A DNA stretch of 36,535 bases from an uncultured Pseudomonadales bacterium (GTDB taxonomy: Bacteria > Pseudomonadota > Gammaproteobacteria > Pseudomonadales > Azotimanducaceae): NCBI GenBank assembly GCA_938036875.1, contig CALHVX010000130.1, positions 1-36,535 on the forward strand, given 5' to 3'. The position numbers and the translations under genes were made by a program. Position 1 is the stretch's first letter, and each line of letters begins with the position of its first letter. Of the stretch, positions 16,304-24,264 are shown piece after piece. The notes beneath the pieces were generated by a model, which saw nothing but the letters and a program-made list of their open reading frames with translations, was not told the DNA's origin and did not search any database.

Positions 16304-17190
16304 TGGGTTTTTTCAGCTTATTGAAACGCGAGTGGCTCGAACACAAAGCAACTTTCATTTGGGTGCCCTTGATTGTCTCAGCGCTCATTGTGGTCTTTAC
16401 CTTAAGTATGTACCAGGCCACCAGCGATGTTGTGATCGAGACCAGCCAAGAATCCCGAGAGGTGATTGATGGTGTCGTACACGTACGTGAGGACAAACGC
16501 GCTGTTTCACTGAGTGAGGTCTTAGCAGGCAAGGACGGCGCTTGGAAAGCTGCCGATGTGCGCGACTACTTCCATATTCCGCTAGTCGCCATTGTGCTCT
16601 TTGGTTTGCTGAGCAGCACACTGGATGAACGCAAAGACGGATCGATATTGTTCTTCAAATCGATGCCCGTTAGCGATACCGAAACCATCTTGAGTAAATA
16701 CGTCTTTATGGCCTGGGTTGCACCACTGGTCACACTGGGCTGCATACTTCTACTCCAGCTAGCACTGGCTACCTGGTCCAGCTTTAACCCTAACTCTTGG
16801 CCACAGTTTGCCGGTCAAGGCGTGGGCGGTTATCTGCAATTTAGTGCAAACACTATTGTCAGCTATGCCTTATACGGTTTATGGGCTCTGCCCGCCTTTG
16901 CTTTTGTTCTGCTGATTGGTGCATGGGCAAATCGAGGCGCCCTACTTTGGGTTATCGGCATTCCACTTGGTATCAGCGTTGTCGAGATGATGGTTAACAA
17001 GACTGAGCACGTGGAAGACTTCTTGCTTAGACACCTTTCTCCAAAGCTACAGGTCGACCTGAGCAGCCCCAACGCTGGCAGCGACCTACTAGCGCAAACC
17101 ATTACCGTGGATTTTTGGCTTGGGGTGATCATTGGCTTGGGCTTGCTCGGGTTAGCCGTCTACTGCCGCCGCACGCGTAACGAAATCTAA
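16303..17190 (+). CDS. ABC-2 type transporter permease
   Basis: 295-aa inner-membrane protein with about six hydrophobic segments: near residues 20-40, a segment around 95-108 (FHIPLVAIVLFGLL), 138-160, 188-215, 218-234 and 271-286. The extracytoplasmic stretch between TM1 and TM2 is about 55 residues. The segment LLSSTLDERKDGSILFFKSMPVSDTE is the typical ABC-2 cytoplasmic coupling region. It is coupled to the ATPase gene by TAATG. It forms the membrane part of the GntR-regulated exporter; substrate unknown. The stop is convergent with the MaoC gene, seven bases apart. Confidence 0.9.
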   Translation: MGFFSLLKREWLEHKATFIWVPLIVSALIVVFTLSMYQATSDVVIETSQESREVIDGVVHVREDKRAVSLSEVLAGKDGAWKAADVRDYFHIPLVAIVLFGLLSSTLDERKDGSILFFKSMPVSDTETILSKYVFMAWVAPLVTLGCILLLQLALATWSSFNPNSWPQFAGQGVGGYLQFSANTIVSYALYGLWALPAFAFVLLIGAWANRGALLWVIGIPLGISVVEMMVNKTEHVEDFLLRHLSPKLQVDLSSPNAGSDLLAQTITVDFWLGVIIGLGLLGLAVYCRRTRNEI

Positions 17191-17204
17191 GCTTGGCTCA
17201 AGCT
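17190..17204. terminator. Small hairpin between convergent genes
   Basis: AGCTTG, loop GCT, CAAGCT makes a 6-bp stem that overlaps the permease stop (plus strand) and the MaoC stop (minus strand). It has no T-run, so it is a weak candidate for transcript end protection only. Confidence 0.25.
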
Positions 17205-18142
17205 GTGCCAACAATCACACCATTGGCAATGGCAAGCTGCCCATCCGCGTTGCGCACTTGATAGAACACCACCTTACCCGCGGGCTGCAGTTCAACCCCC
17301 AGGCAGTCAACGTGAATGCGGCTATCCATCAACACCATGGCGCGCAATTGTCCACAGACCCGCGTTATGCGTTTTGCATCACGGGCAAACTCCCGATCAA
17401 CAACCGCACTAAGCGCCATGGATTGGGTTGCACTGCCATGCAAAATAATGCCCGGTAATCCGGCAGCAATGGCCACGCTGGGTTCGGTGTGAATCGGATT
17501 GTAGATCTGCGCACACTCGGTGTACTGCTGGGCCGCGTAGCGGGTAACCGGTATCTCTTTGCTCCAGGCCGGCTGCGCAGACAAGGCTTGGCTGGGCAAC
17601 GGTTGTGGCAAGCCATCGGCATCCGCCAATGCCACCCTAGCGCGCGGAGAATCTAAGGTTGCACCACGAGTAATCCCGTTGTAGTCCAATTCAGCCACCA
17701 AGTGCCCCATGCTATCGGTCATCTGATATCGGTCGACGACAAACACACCCGGCGGAATTTTCTGCATTGCTACCACCCCGCCTTGGGTTGTGATGGCATC
17801 CCCCATGCGAAACGGACGATGAATGCGCAGGTCGGTGGACGCATGCACACCAAATGGTGCCGCTCGAGAATTAATGGCACGGTCCGGCTTAAACCGGCTT
17901 TTCCACTGCAAGCTGAAGCAAATACCGGGATGCGCCGCGACACCCTGTTCCGTTGTATCGTCGTAATACACGGGGTTTGAATCACCAATAGCGGCAGCGT
18001 ATCCCATCAGGAAGCGAGCGCTAAGCAAGGTTGTGGTAGCAATGGTTCGCACGCCGATATCCGCTGTAGACAACTCTCCAGGCCCTATCTGTGAGCTGCC
18101 TGCCGCAGCAGACGCCGTTTTTTCTGTTTCTACTGGAACCAC
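17198..18142 (-). CDS. MaoC-like double hotdog acyl-CoA dehydratase/hydratase
   Basis: 314-aa protein with two hotdog halves. The N-half (about 28-165) has GYAAAIGDSNPVYYDD (47-62). The C-half (about 195-314) has YTECAQIYNPIHTE (207-220) and AAGLPGIILHG (226-236), the MaoC (R)-hydratase motif. In the C-half the catalytic GD of GDxNPxH is QI (212-213), while Asn215 and His218 remain; this change is seen in a recognised subgroup with TECARIWNPIHTE-type sequence. The enzyme would hydrate or dehydrate an enoyl-CoA. The start is GTG with AGGAG about 10 nt upstream. It is the last gene of an operon with the VOC protein (29-nt gap) and the bicupin. Confidence 0.88.
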   Translation of the reverse strand: MVPVETEKTASAAAGSSQIGPGELSTADIGVRTIATTTLLSARFLMGYAAAIGDSNPVYYDDTTEQGVAAHPGICFSLQWKSRFKPDRAINSRAAPFGVHASTDLRIHRPFRMGDAITTQGGVVAMQKIPPGVFVVDRYQMTDSMGHLVAELDYNGITRGATLDSPRARVALADADGLPQPLPSQALSAQPAWSKEIPVTRYAAQQYTECAQIYNPIHTEPSVAIAAGLPGIILHGSATQSMALSAVVDREFARDAKRITRVCGQLRAMVLMDSRIHVDCLGVELQPAGKVVFYQVRNADGQLAIANGVIVGTA

Positions 18143-18171
18143 AATTCAATTGCTCCTCGCCCGATCAAACC

Positions 18172-18666
18172 TTAACTTAAGCCCTGCTTGCCAACCTTGG
18201 TTTGCTCTAACGCAAAGTCGTGATCCACCGGAAATATCTCTTGTAGCTCTAGGACATTACCGTCGGGGTCACGGCCGTAGGTGGCCCGTATCGGGCCACC
18301 TTCAAATTTGGGTGGTGGACAATTAAAGGTAACACCAGCAGCACTAAGCCTGGTGTATTCCGCATCAATGTCTTTCACATCCAAACAAAAGTGTGTGTAG
18401 CCATGATCGTTAACACCATACTTGGGATCTTTGGTTGCCCCCGGCGGTGTCACGTATTCAAAAAATTCTAGGTAGGCGTTACCCAGCTTGAGCATGGCCT
18501 GTTTAGCATGGGAGCCTGACAAGCCAACTATGGTATCAATAACCTCTGAACCGGCTTCCCAACCGCCTTCGTAAACAACCTCCGCGCCAATCACATCACG
18601 ATAAAAACTAACAATGCGCGCTAAGTTCGGCGTGGAAATCGCCACATGGTGAATGCCTCGAATCAT
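18172..18666 (-). CDS. VOC-family metalloprotein (glyoxalase/epimerase-like)
   Basis: 164 aa, with a complete two-module VOC fold. The four usual metal ligands are present: His7 (IHHVAIS), Glu67 (YLEFFEY), His92 (YTHFCLDV) and Glu140 (DPDGNVLELQE). This supports a divalent metal enzyme such as a glyoxalase I-like lyase, methylmalonyl-CoA-type epimerase or extradiol-type dioxygenase; the reaction is not determined. A strong Shine-Dalgarno (AAGGAAGGGG) precedes the ATG. It is the middle gene of the minus-strand operon bicupin-VOC-MaoC, 13 nt after the bicupin stop. Confidence 0.92.
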   Translation of the reverse strand: MIRGIHHVAISTPNLARIVSFYRDVIGAEVVYEGGWEAGSEVIDTIVGLSGSHAKQAMLKLGNAYLEFFEYVTPPGATKDPKYGVNDHGYTHFCLDVKDIDAEYTRLSAAGVTFNCPPPKFEGGPIRATYGRDPDGNVLELQEIFPVDHDFALEQTKVGKQGLS

Positions 18667-18679
18667 GCCAACCCCTTCC

Positions 18680-19777
18680 TTAAAGTTTTTGTGCCGCAGA
18701 ACCGATTGGGCTCCAAGCTAGCAGCGTTGAATCGCCGTCAAAGCGACTACGCACCAACTCTATGCCGCTGGCATCTGCTAGCGCTTTGTATTGCATCCAA
18801 GACTGGACCGCAACAATGGGGGTGTCTGGCCCGTCATCAAATTGCACCGGGCCATAGACATTGGCGGTGTAGATTAGATCGTCGGTTCCAACTCGCTGGG
18901 TTGCTTCATGCCGAGCGCCAGCCGGCTCGTAAAACCAAACCCCAGGCCCGTAACCTTCCGGCGGGCCTGCGCGATAGCCGATATGCCCACTCAAGACCAA
19001 AAAATCTGCTGCACCGAGGTGATAGTGCGGTCCGGCTACGCCATTATGACGAACAATCAATGAGACAATGCCCGTCTCTTCGCTCACACGAAGAACCTTC
19101 AGCGCGATATCCGGTAAGCCCGGATTCACAATCCAAGGTACAGCGCGAGTATCAACAAAGTGCGGCTGCAGCGTTCGCCCTACATCCGTCACCCGCTCAC
19201 CCGATGCAGTTGTCTCGCTCACCAAAGAACCCGCATTGCCTTGCGCTATGGCCAACGGCATCGGGGTTCCCGAATACTGGGTTGCCCTTGGCCTCATACA
19301 ATCGGCCAACGAGTTGGGCACCAAAGCAATGCCTTCTCGTGCTGCCGCTTGCGCGATATCTAACGCGGTTAGCAAGGTCAAAACGCTTTGGCCATCCGCA
19401 TCAAGCAACGCCAAAGGCCCATAAAAGTTCACCAAAAATTCGGTATCTTCGAGTGCTTGGAGACAAGAAACTCGGGTATTGGCTGGTGCGTATCCCCATA
19501 TCCCGGGGGTTAATGTCCCCTGCATGGGACCCTGGGGGTATTGCATCGCTCCAGACAAAACCATTAGATCCATGCCACCCAAGTAGACGGCTTGGTTTAG
19601 CTGAGCGTTTTGCCGCAAGCGCATGATGAGCGTAAACATGCCACTTTCGTCGCTGGCACGCAGTGGTTTAAACGCAAGTCCGGATACCTGAGGAACCTCA
19701 ATCCAAGGTAGCGCGTTGGTATCAAGCCCCCCTTCGATTCCGGTTGGATTAAAATCTGGGTTGTAACCGCTGTTCAT
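18680..19777 (-). CDS. Bicupin of the 2,4'-dihydroxyacetophenone dioxygenase-like family
   Basis: 365 aa with two homologous cupin halves. C-half (about 205-330): PWIVNPGLPDIALKVLRVSE, then GPHYHLGAADFLVLSG with His251 and His253, and PAGARHEA with His290, giving a usable metal site. N-half (about 20-125): PWIEVPQVSGLAFKPLRASD, QAVYLGGMDLMVLSG and PANTRVSC, in which the three His positions are Ala63, Tyr65 and Val103, so it should not bind metal. DAD-like cupins cleave carbon-carbon bonds next to a hydroxyketone using O2; that reaction is an inference here. A glyoxalase-like VOC and a MaoC hydratase follow in the same operon. Confidence 0.85.
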   Translation of the reverse strand: MNSGYNPDFNPTGIEGGLDTNALPWIEVPQVSGLAFKPLRASDESGMFTLIMRLRQNAQLNQAVYLGGMDLMVLSGAMQYPQGPMQGTLTPGIWGYAPANTRVSCLQALEDTEFLVNFYGPLALLDADGQSVLTLLTALDIAQAAAREGIALVPNSLADCMRPRATQYSGTPMPLAIAQGNAGSLVSETTASGERVTDVGRTLQPHFVDTRAVPWIVNPGLPDIALKVLRVSEETGIVSLIVRHNGVAGPHYHLGAADFLVLSGHIGYRAGPPEGYGPGVWFYEPAGARHEATQRVGTDDLIYTANVYGPVQFDDGPDTPIVAVQSWMQYKALADASGIELVRSRFDGDSTLLAWSPIGSAAQKL

Positions 19778-19851
19778 TGCTTTAGCCCCCCACCAACATT
19801 GGTTGACCTCATCCTACACTGGATGGCGGGTAAGGCGCACTTACCCCTAGC

Positions 19852-20259
19852 TCAGGCTGGAGGCTCGCGGCGAGTCCACAAAAAGGCGCTAACCCCGAGC
19901 AGGACCAAGCCCTGAACCAATAGAACCCATCGCGGAACATCAAGCGTAAGGCTCACCAAAAATAGAAGCCCCATACTTAGACTACCCAGCCATTTAGCTG
20001 AGCGAGAGATGGCTTTATGGGTCTGCCACTGCTTGATTGGGGGACCCAACTGAGGATGTTCCATCAGCCAACGATGCAGGCGATCCGAGCCTTTGGCAAA
20101 ACAGTAGGCGCTAAGCAGCAAAAAAGGGGTAGTCGGCAACAGCGGCAAAGGTATGCCAATAATCCCAAGTACTAGGCTGACGGAGCCTAGCCCAACGTAA
20201 AACCACTTTTTCGCCGTATTTGACATCTCGACGGTCTTTGACTCCAAGGCTGTACCCAT
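19852..20259 (-). CDS. DUF454 (YbaN-like) small membrane protein
   Basis: 135 aa with the DUF454 signature: GIPLPLLPTTPFLLLSAYCFAKGSDRLHRWL at about 40-70, then HPQLGPPIKQWQTHKAISR and two further hydrophobic segments (about 90-127). Inner-membrane protein of unknown function, widespread in proteobacteria. Start: ATG at 20259, or ATG at 20226 twelve codons on (MSNTAKKWF). Neither has a clear Shine-Dalgarno, and the shorter form matches the usual family start better. It lies between the bicupin operon (same strand, 74 nt away) and a divergent VOC gene. Confidence 0.88.
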   Translation of the reverse strand: MGTALESKTVEMSNTAKKWFYVGLGSVSLVLGIIGIPLPLLPTTPFLLLSAYCFAKGSDRLHRWLMEHPQLGPPIKQWQTHKAISRSAKWLGSLSMGLLFLVSLTLDVPRWVLLVQGLVLLGVSAFLWTRREPPA

Positions 20260-20312
20260 GAAAAACTCAAGGTGTCAGCATCAATGAAAGCAACTGCAAA
20301 TAGGGGAACACC

Positions 20313-20876
20313 ATGAGTTCGGCACTATACCCAATTTTTCAACATGCATATTTTGTCAACGATGTTCACGCTGCCGTCGAAAAGTGGCATCGTCTTTACG
20401 GCGCAGGGCCTTTTGTTGTTGCCGCGCACCACAAGACCGATAAATTTCAGTACCGAGGAACATCCCAAGAAGCAGATGTGTCTTACGCCTTTGGATACTT
20501 GGGGGATAACCAAATTCAATTCATTCAGCAACACGATGACACACCCTCCATATACCGAGATATGTACGCCCCGGGAGAAGAAGGTTTTCATCATGTGGGC
20601 TGCTTAGTTAACGACTTCGCGGCGGCCCGCAAGAACCTAGAGCAATTAGGCTTTGTTAATGCCTGTGAGCTTTGGGCGGACCAAGTCAATGCGGCCTACT
20701 TTGATACCCGTGATGTGAACGGCGGCTTTACCGAAATTCACGGCGACCCTGTACACATTCTAGCGAGCTTTGCGACCTGGAAACGGGCACACCAAAATAT
20801 GCAGCACGGTGACAGCCCGTTCATGGAGCGCGGCGTTCCTTTCCCCGACGGGCGAGATCCAGATTACCTGAGCTAG
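20313..20876 (+). CDS. VOC-family protein
   Basis: 187-aa glyoxalase/bleomycin-resistance-type protein. First module has His11 (FQHAYFVND), second module His94 (GFHHVGCLVND) and Glu141 (GGFTEIHGD). The expected Glu of the first module is Gln69 (NQIQFIQQ), a conservative change that could still bind a metal. GGGGA lies six bases before the ATG. It is a single gene, divergent from DUF454 and convergent with the sodium symporter (10-nt gap). The C-terminal tail (FMERGVPFPDGRDPDYLS) is not part of the fold. Substrate unknown. It resembles VOC proteins found in steroid or aromatic degraders, but this is a weak guess. Confidence 0.88.
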   Translation: MSSALYPIFQHAYFVNDVHAAVEKWHRLYGAGPFVVAAHHKTDKFQYRGTSQEADVSYAFGYLGDNQIQFIQQHDDTPSIYRDMYAPGEEGFHHVGCLVNDFAAARKNLEQLGFVNACELWADQVNAAYFDTRDVNGGFTEIHGDPVHILASFATWKRAHQNMQHGDSPFMERGVPFPDGRDPDYLS

Positions 20877-20886
20877 CTTACTTAGG

Positions 20887-22383
20887 TTAGATAGACATGA
20901 TCCGTTCTACCTCTGGTGCCAACTTGGGTTTCTTACCTAGCAGCGACACCACAATGAACAAGGTCATGGATGAGACAATCGCCAAGAAGGGTCCGCTAAT
21001 ACCGTAAGGTAGCCGTATCGATAGCAACTCAATACCAAAGTTAATGAGTAAGCTTGAGACAATGGCAACAACAGCGGCTTTTGCGCTTGCCCGCTTCCAA
21101 TTTAAGCCAAGCACCACCACCGGCACAATGGCAGCAGCAAAGGTGCCCCAGCCAAAGGCGCCTAGCAAAGCAACCAACCGGTCGTTGCCATAGTATGAGT
21201 AGAGAGCAAAGCCAGCGGCAACTATGGTGATAACAAAGGTCGCTACACGCGCCCAAAACAACTCGTTGTCAATGCTTCGCCCTCGAATAGCAACGGGCAA
21301 ATCGTGCACCACCGCAGCGGTCCCAATGTTAAGAAAAGCGTCCGACGTGGACATGATGGCGGCAAACAAGGCGGCAAACACTATGCCTGCCAATATTGGA
21401 TGGGCAAAGCTTGCTAGAAATAATGGCGCAGCTGAGTCAGCAGTCACCAGCGGGTCAACGCTGCCGTCCAGCACAGTAGCTCGCATAATGATGCCAACGG
21501 AAAACCACAGCAAAGCTGCCATCACATAGCCCAACAAGCTCACCGGATAGACAATGCGATTATCAGCAATGTTGCGGTTCATCATCATCTTGGTGACTAA
21601 ATGAGGCTGGCCGGCCAAACCGACACCAAAAACAAAGCCCCATCCGATTGCGGTCACCATACCTAAGGTGCCAAAGGGCATCGCCGCTTCAGCGTCATCT
21701 GCCATGATCACGGCGGTTGCTTGACTCAACCCACCATCCATCACCGACGATGCGGTAAACAAGATGAGAACGCCAGCCACCGCCATAATGCTGCCCTGCA
21801 CCACGTCTGTGTATACAGAGGCAACTATGCCACCAGTGACGCTGTAGAAGATGAGCACCGCAAGGGACCAAAACACGCAAGTCACCAGCGAGATATCGGC
21901 AAACGTCTCCGTGGCACTTAAGATGGATTGCAAAACCAACGCCATTGCCAATATTTGGGTGGCAAGGTAACCCATAACGCCAAGCAAGATAGTGACCGCC
22001 GTTAGCCCCCGCGCCCACTCACTGGAGTAACGCGCTGCCACAACATCGGGTAGGGATAAGGCGTCGTACACTCCAGCAAACATGCGAATGCGCTTGGCCA
22101 CCAGGTAGAAACCGATCGCATACCCAAAGCCGGCCACCACCACCATCCACATGGAGCTCATGCCGCTGGAGTAAACCAAACCGGGACCGCCCACAAACCC
22201 AAAGCCCGACAAGGTGCTGGAAAACACGGCAAGCGCCACGACCATTGGGCCTAGGCCCCGACCGGCAACAAAAAAGTCCGCACTGGACTGAGTGCGACGC
22301 ATCGCCCAAAGCCCAACCAATATACAAAAGATCATATACACCAGGACAAATCCTAGTGTGATTTCAATACGCCAAGCTTCCAC
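20887..22383 (-). CDS. Sodium:solute symporter (SSS family)
   Basis: 498-aa inner-membrane protein with about 13 hydrophobic segments. SSS hallmarks: TM2 region RTQSSADFFVAGRGLGP, the core segment FSSTLSGFGFVGGPGLVY (54-71), a GQPHLVTKMMMNR stretch and MSTSDAFLNIGTAA (about 345-358), which lines the Na+ sites in PutP-type carriers. GTG start with GGAG six nt upstream. The stop of the preceding gene is two bases away, so the Shine-Dalgarno lies inside that gene and the two are coupled. It imports a small organic solute with sodium; substrate unknown. Operon: acyl-CoA dehydrogenase, small membrane protein, this symporter. Confidence 0.93.
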   Translation of the reverse strand: MEAWRIEITLGFVLVYMIFCILVGLWAMRRTQSSADFFVAGRGLGPMVVALAVFSSTLSGFGFVGGPGLVYSSGMSSMWMVVVAGFGYAIGFYLVAKRIRMFAGVYDALSLPDVVAARYSSEWARGLTAVTILLGVMGYLATQILAMALVLQSILSATETFADISLVTCVFWSLAVLIFYSVTGGIVASVYTDVVQGSIMAVAGVLILFTASSVMDGGLSQATAVIMADDAEAAMPFGTLGMVTAIGWGFVFGVGLAGQPHLVTKMMMNRNIADNRIVYPVSLLGYVMAALLWFSVGIIMRATVLDGSVDPLVTADSAAPLFLASFAHPILAGIVFAALFAAIMSTSDAFLNIGTAAVVHDLPVAIRGRSIDNELFWARVATFVITIVAAGFALYSYYGNDRLVALLGAFGWGTFAAAIVPVVVLGLNWKRASAKAAVVAIVSSLLINFGIELLSIRLPYGISGPFLAIVSSMTLFIVVSLLGKKPKLAPEVERIMSI

Positions 22384-22385
22384 AG

Positions 22386-22910
22386 CTATCTCCGAAGGTG
22401 TTCCGTATCAGCGAGCAATGACTCGTATTCCGCTGCATCTTGTGTGGTAAAGATAAAACGGTCGAAGCCCCAGCAGTAGAGCCAACATAGGTAGGAGCCA
22501 CCGAGAAAGATGGCGTACAACATGAGGGTTGTGGGCAACGGGTAACCCAGCAACATGATTAATGGTCCACCCGCGAGATACTGAAAGTAACTCGACATCA
22601 TGAACCAACAAATACCGATAGATAACGCGTAGCCAATGCCCAACAGCGTCCAAAACAGCTTGGTTCGACGCCGAGGTGCAACCCCCAAAGCAATCAGCAA
22701 ATAAACCACGCTGAGCGTTAGATATTGCAAACCAGCCAACAGCCAGCCTTGACCACCCAAGCGTGCCAGTCCATCACCACCGATCCGCATGGCGGGTAGC
22801 AGCGGATGCACGACGCCTGTGGCAGCGACAGGCTCCGCAGATCCCATCAACCAAAACAATCCAGCCAACATGCTGGCGAGCACCACCAGCAAGCACCACA
22901 TCAAACGCAT
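22386..22910 (-). CDS. Small four-TM membrane protein, probable partner of the SSS symporter
   Basis: 174 aa, unrecognised. Four hydrophobic segments are visible: about 2-22, 54-77, 85-105 and 118-148. A charged linker APRRRTK lies between the second and third, and the C-terminal tail is hydrophilic (TTQDAAEYESLLADTEHLRR). GGGGCGG lies just before the ATG. It is two bases upstream of the symporter GTG and 21 bases downstream of the acyl-CoA dehydrogenase stop. Position suggests a small accessory subunit of the symporter, like those linked to several SSS carriers. I do not recognise the family, and an independent role is possible. Confidence 0.75.
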   Translation of the reverse strand: MRLMWCLLVVLASMLAGLFWLMGSAEPVAATGVVHPLLPAMRIGGDGLARLGGQGWLLAGLQYLTLSVVYLLIALGVAPRRRTKLFWTLLGIGYALSIGICWFMMSSYFQYLAGGPLIMLLGYPLPTTLMLYAIFLGGSYLCWLYCWGFDRFIFTTQDAAEYESLLADTEHLRR

Positions 22911-22931
22911 CTACCGCCCCTTTAGTCGCCG

Positions 22932-24140
22932 CTAGTCCGGCAGACCAAGCACACGCTTGGCGATAATATTCAGCTGAACCTCGTTGGTTCCACCATAGAT
23001 AGTCACCGCACGGTCACGCAGCCAAGCGCGAGGGCTTTCCAGCTCTTCGGCAGTGTAATCATCGCCTTCCCAAACTAGTCCACGGGTGCCACGCAACTGC
23101 GATTTCAACTCCGAGGCATTTTTTGCCAGGGTTGAGCCGACGTATTTGAAGATCGAGGTAGCAGCCCCTGGCGCACCGCTGCTGGTGCTCTCCTGCACTG
23201 TACGAGTAGCCGTCAGCGCTAAGGCACGCTCTTGCATGGTGTGTTGCAGTACCTGCTCACGAACGGCCCCATCAGCAATTTTGCCTTGTGTTTCACCGAT
23301 ATAGTCCTTGGCGATTTGCGCAATGGGGTTGAGCTTGGGTTGGGTTCGCTTGGTCTTCTTCTTTTTTGCGGGCCCTGCGCTACGCGTTGCACCAGAGCGT
23401 TCGTACTGTAGTAATCGCTTGCCTACCGTCCAGCCTTTGTTTAGCTCGCCCACTAAATCTTGCTTCAGCGCGATGGCATCATCAAAAAACGTTTCACAAA
23501 ACGGCGAAGAGCCTGAGATCAATGGAATGGGTTTAACGGTGACGCCAGGCTGATGCATGTCCAGCAGCACAAAACTAATGCCATCGTGCTTCGGCGCATC
23601 AAAATCTGTACGCACCAGAGCAAACATCCAGTCCGCATGGTTGCCGCCAGAGGTCCATATTTTTTGCCCATTGAGCACAAATTGGTCCCCCTTCAGCTCG
23701 GCTTTGGTGCGCAGGCTGGCCAGATCGGAACCCGCGCCTGGCTCGCTGTAACCCTGGCACCAAGCCACCTCACCGCTAGTGATCTTGGGCAGATGCCTGA
23801 GCTTTTGCTCTTCTGTCCCAAACTCAAGCAGGGTTGGTCCGATCATGACGAAGCCCATGCCGGTTGCGGGGGGCAGCGCCTTCATGGCCGTCATCTCTTG
23901 GCTTAGAACCGCGGCTTGGGCGCGTTCGAGCCCACCACCGCCATACTTGGTGTCCCAGCTCGGAGCCGTCCAACCCTTGGCCGCGGCACGTTGCAGCCAC
24001 AGCTTTGCATCATCGGTGCTATACACTTCATGCGCATCTTCAAAGTGAAAGGTACGATTTCGCATGCTTTGAGGACAGTTGCTCTCCAGCCACTCCCGAG
24101 TTTCTTCTCGAAAGCTGTTTAGATCGGTGGTGGCATTCAT
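22932..24140 (-). CDS. Acyl-CoA dehydrogenase
   Basis: 402-aa FAD-dependent acyl-CoA dehydrogenase. Seen: N-terminal helical domain, GYSEPGAGSDLASLRTKA (about 134-151), KIWTSGGNHADWMFALVRT (about 164-182) and C-terminal VTIYGGTNEVQLNIIAKRVLG. It would introduce a double bond into an acyl-CoA with electron transfer to ETF. After the YERSG residue stretch there is a Lys-rich insert (PAKKKKTKRTQPKLN, about 255-270) not typical of the family. GAGGAG about seven nt upstream of ATG supports the start. First gene of the operon with the small membrane protein and the symporter; divergent from panE. Confidence 0.94.
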   Translation of the reverse strand: MNATTDLNSFREETREWLESNCPQSMRNRTFHFEDAHEVYSTDDAKLWLQRAAAKGWTAPSWDTKYGGGGLERAQAAVLSQEMTAMKALPPATGMGFVMIGPTLLEFGTEEQKLRHLPKITSGEVAWCQGYSEPGAGSDLASLRTKAELKGDQFVLNGQKIWTSGGNHADWMFALVRTDFDAPKHDGISFVLLDMHQPGVTVKPIPLISGSSPFCETFFDDAIALKQDLVGELNKGWTVGKRLLQYERSGATRSAGPAKKKKTKRTQPKLNPIAQIAKDYIGETQGKIADGAVREQVLQHTMQERALALTATRTVQESTSSGAPGAATSIFKYVGSTLAKNASELKSQLRGTRGLVWEGDDYTAEELESPRAWLRDRAVTIYGGTNEVQLNIIAKRVLGLPD

Positions 24141-24264
24141 GGCAAACTCCTCATCAATTTCGCCTAGTCTACCAAGCTAGGCAGCACAATGGACACAAGC
24201 CGTCATAGACTCGATATCGCAATCTGAATCTAAAGTTGGGCCAAAGCCTAGGTCGGAACCCGCC

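Noticed and set aside
17198-18142. MaoC protein as inactive because GD of the C-half motif is QI
   Set aside because: The same change (TECARIWNPIHTE type) is familiar from a wider subgroup, so it is not a private loss.
18646-19626. 326-aa plus-strand frame opposite the bicupin gene
   Set aside because: It is antisense to a gene with clear cupin motifs and shows no domain, signal or Shine-Dalgarno of its own.
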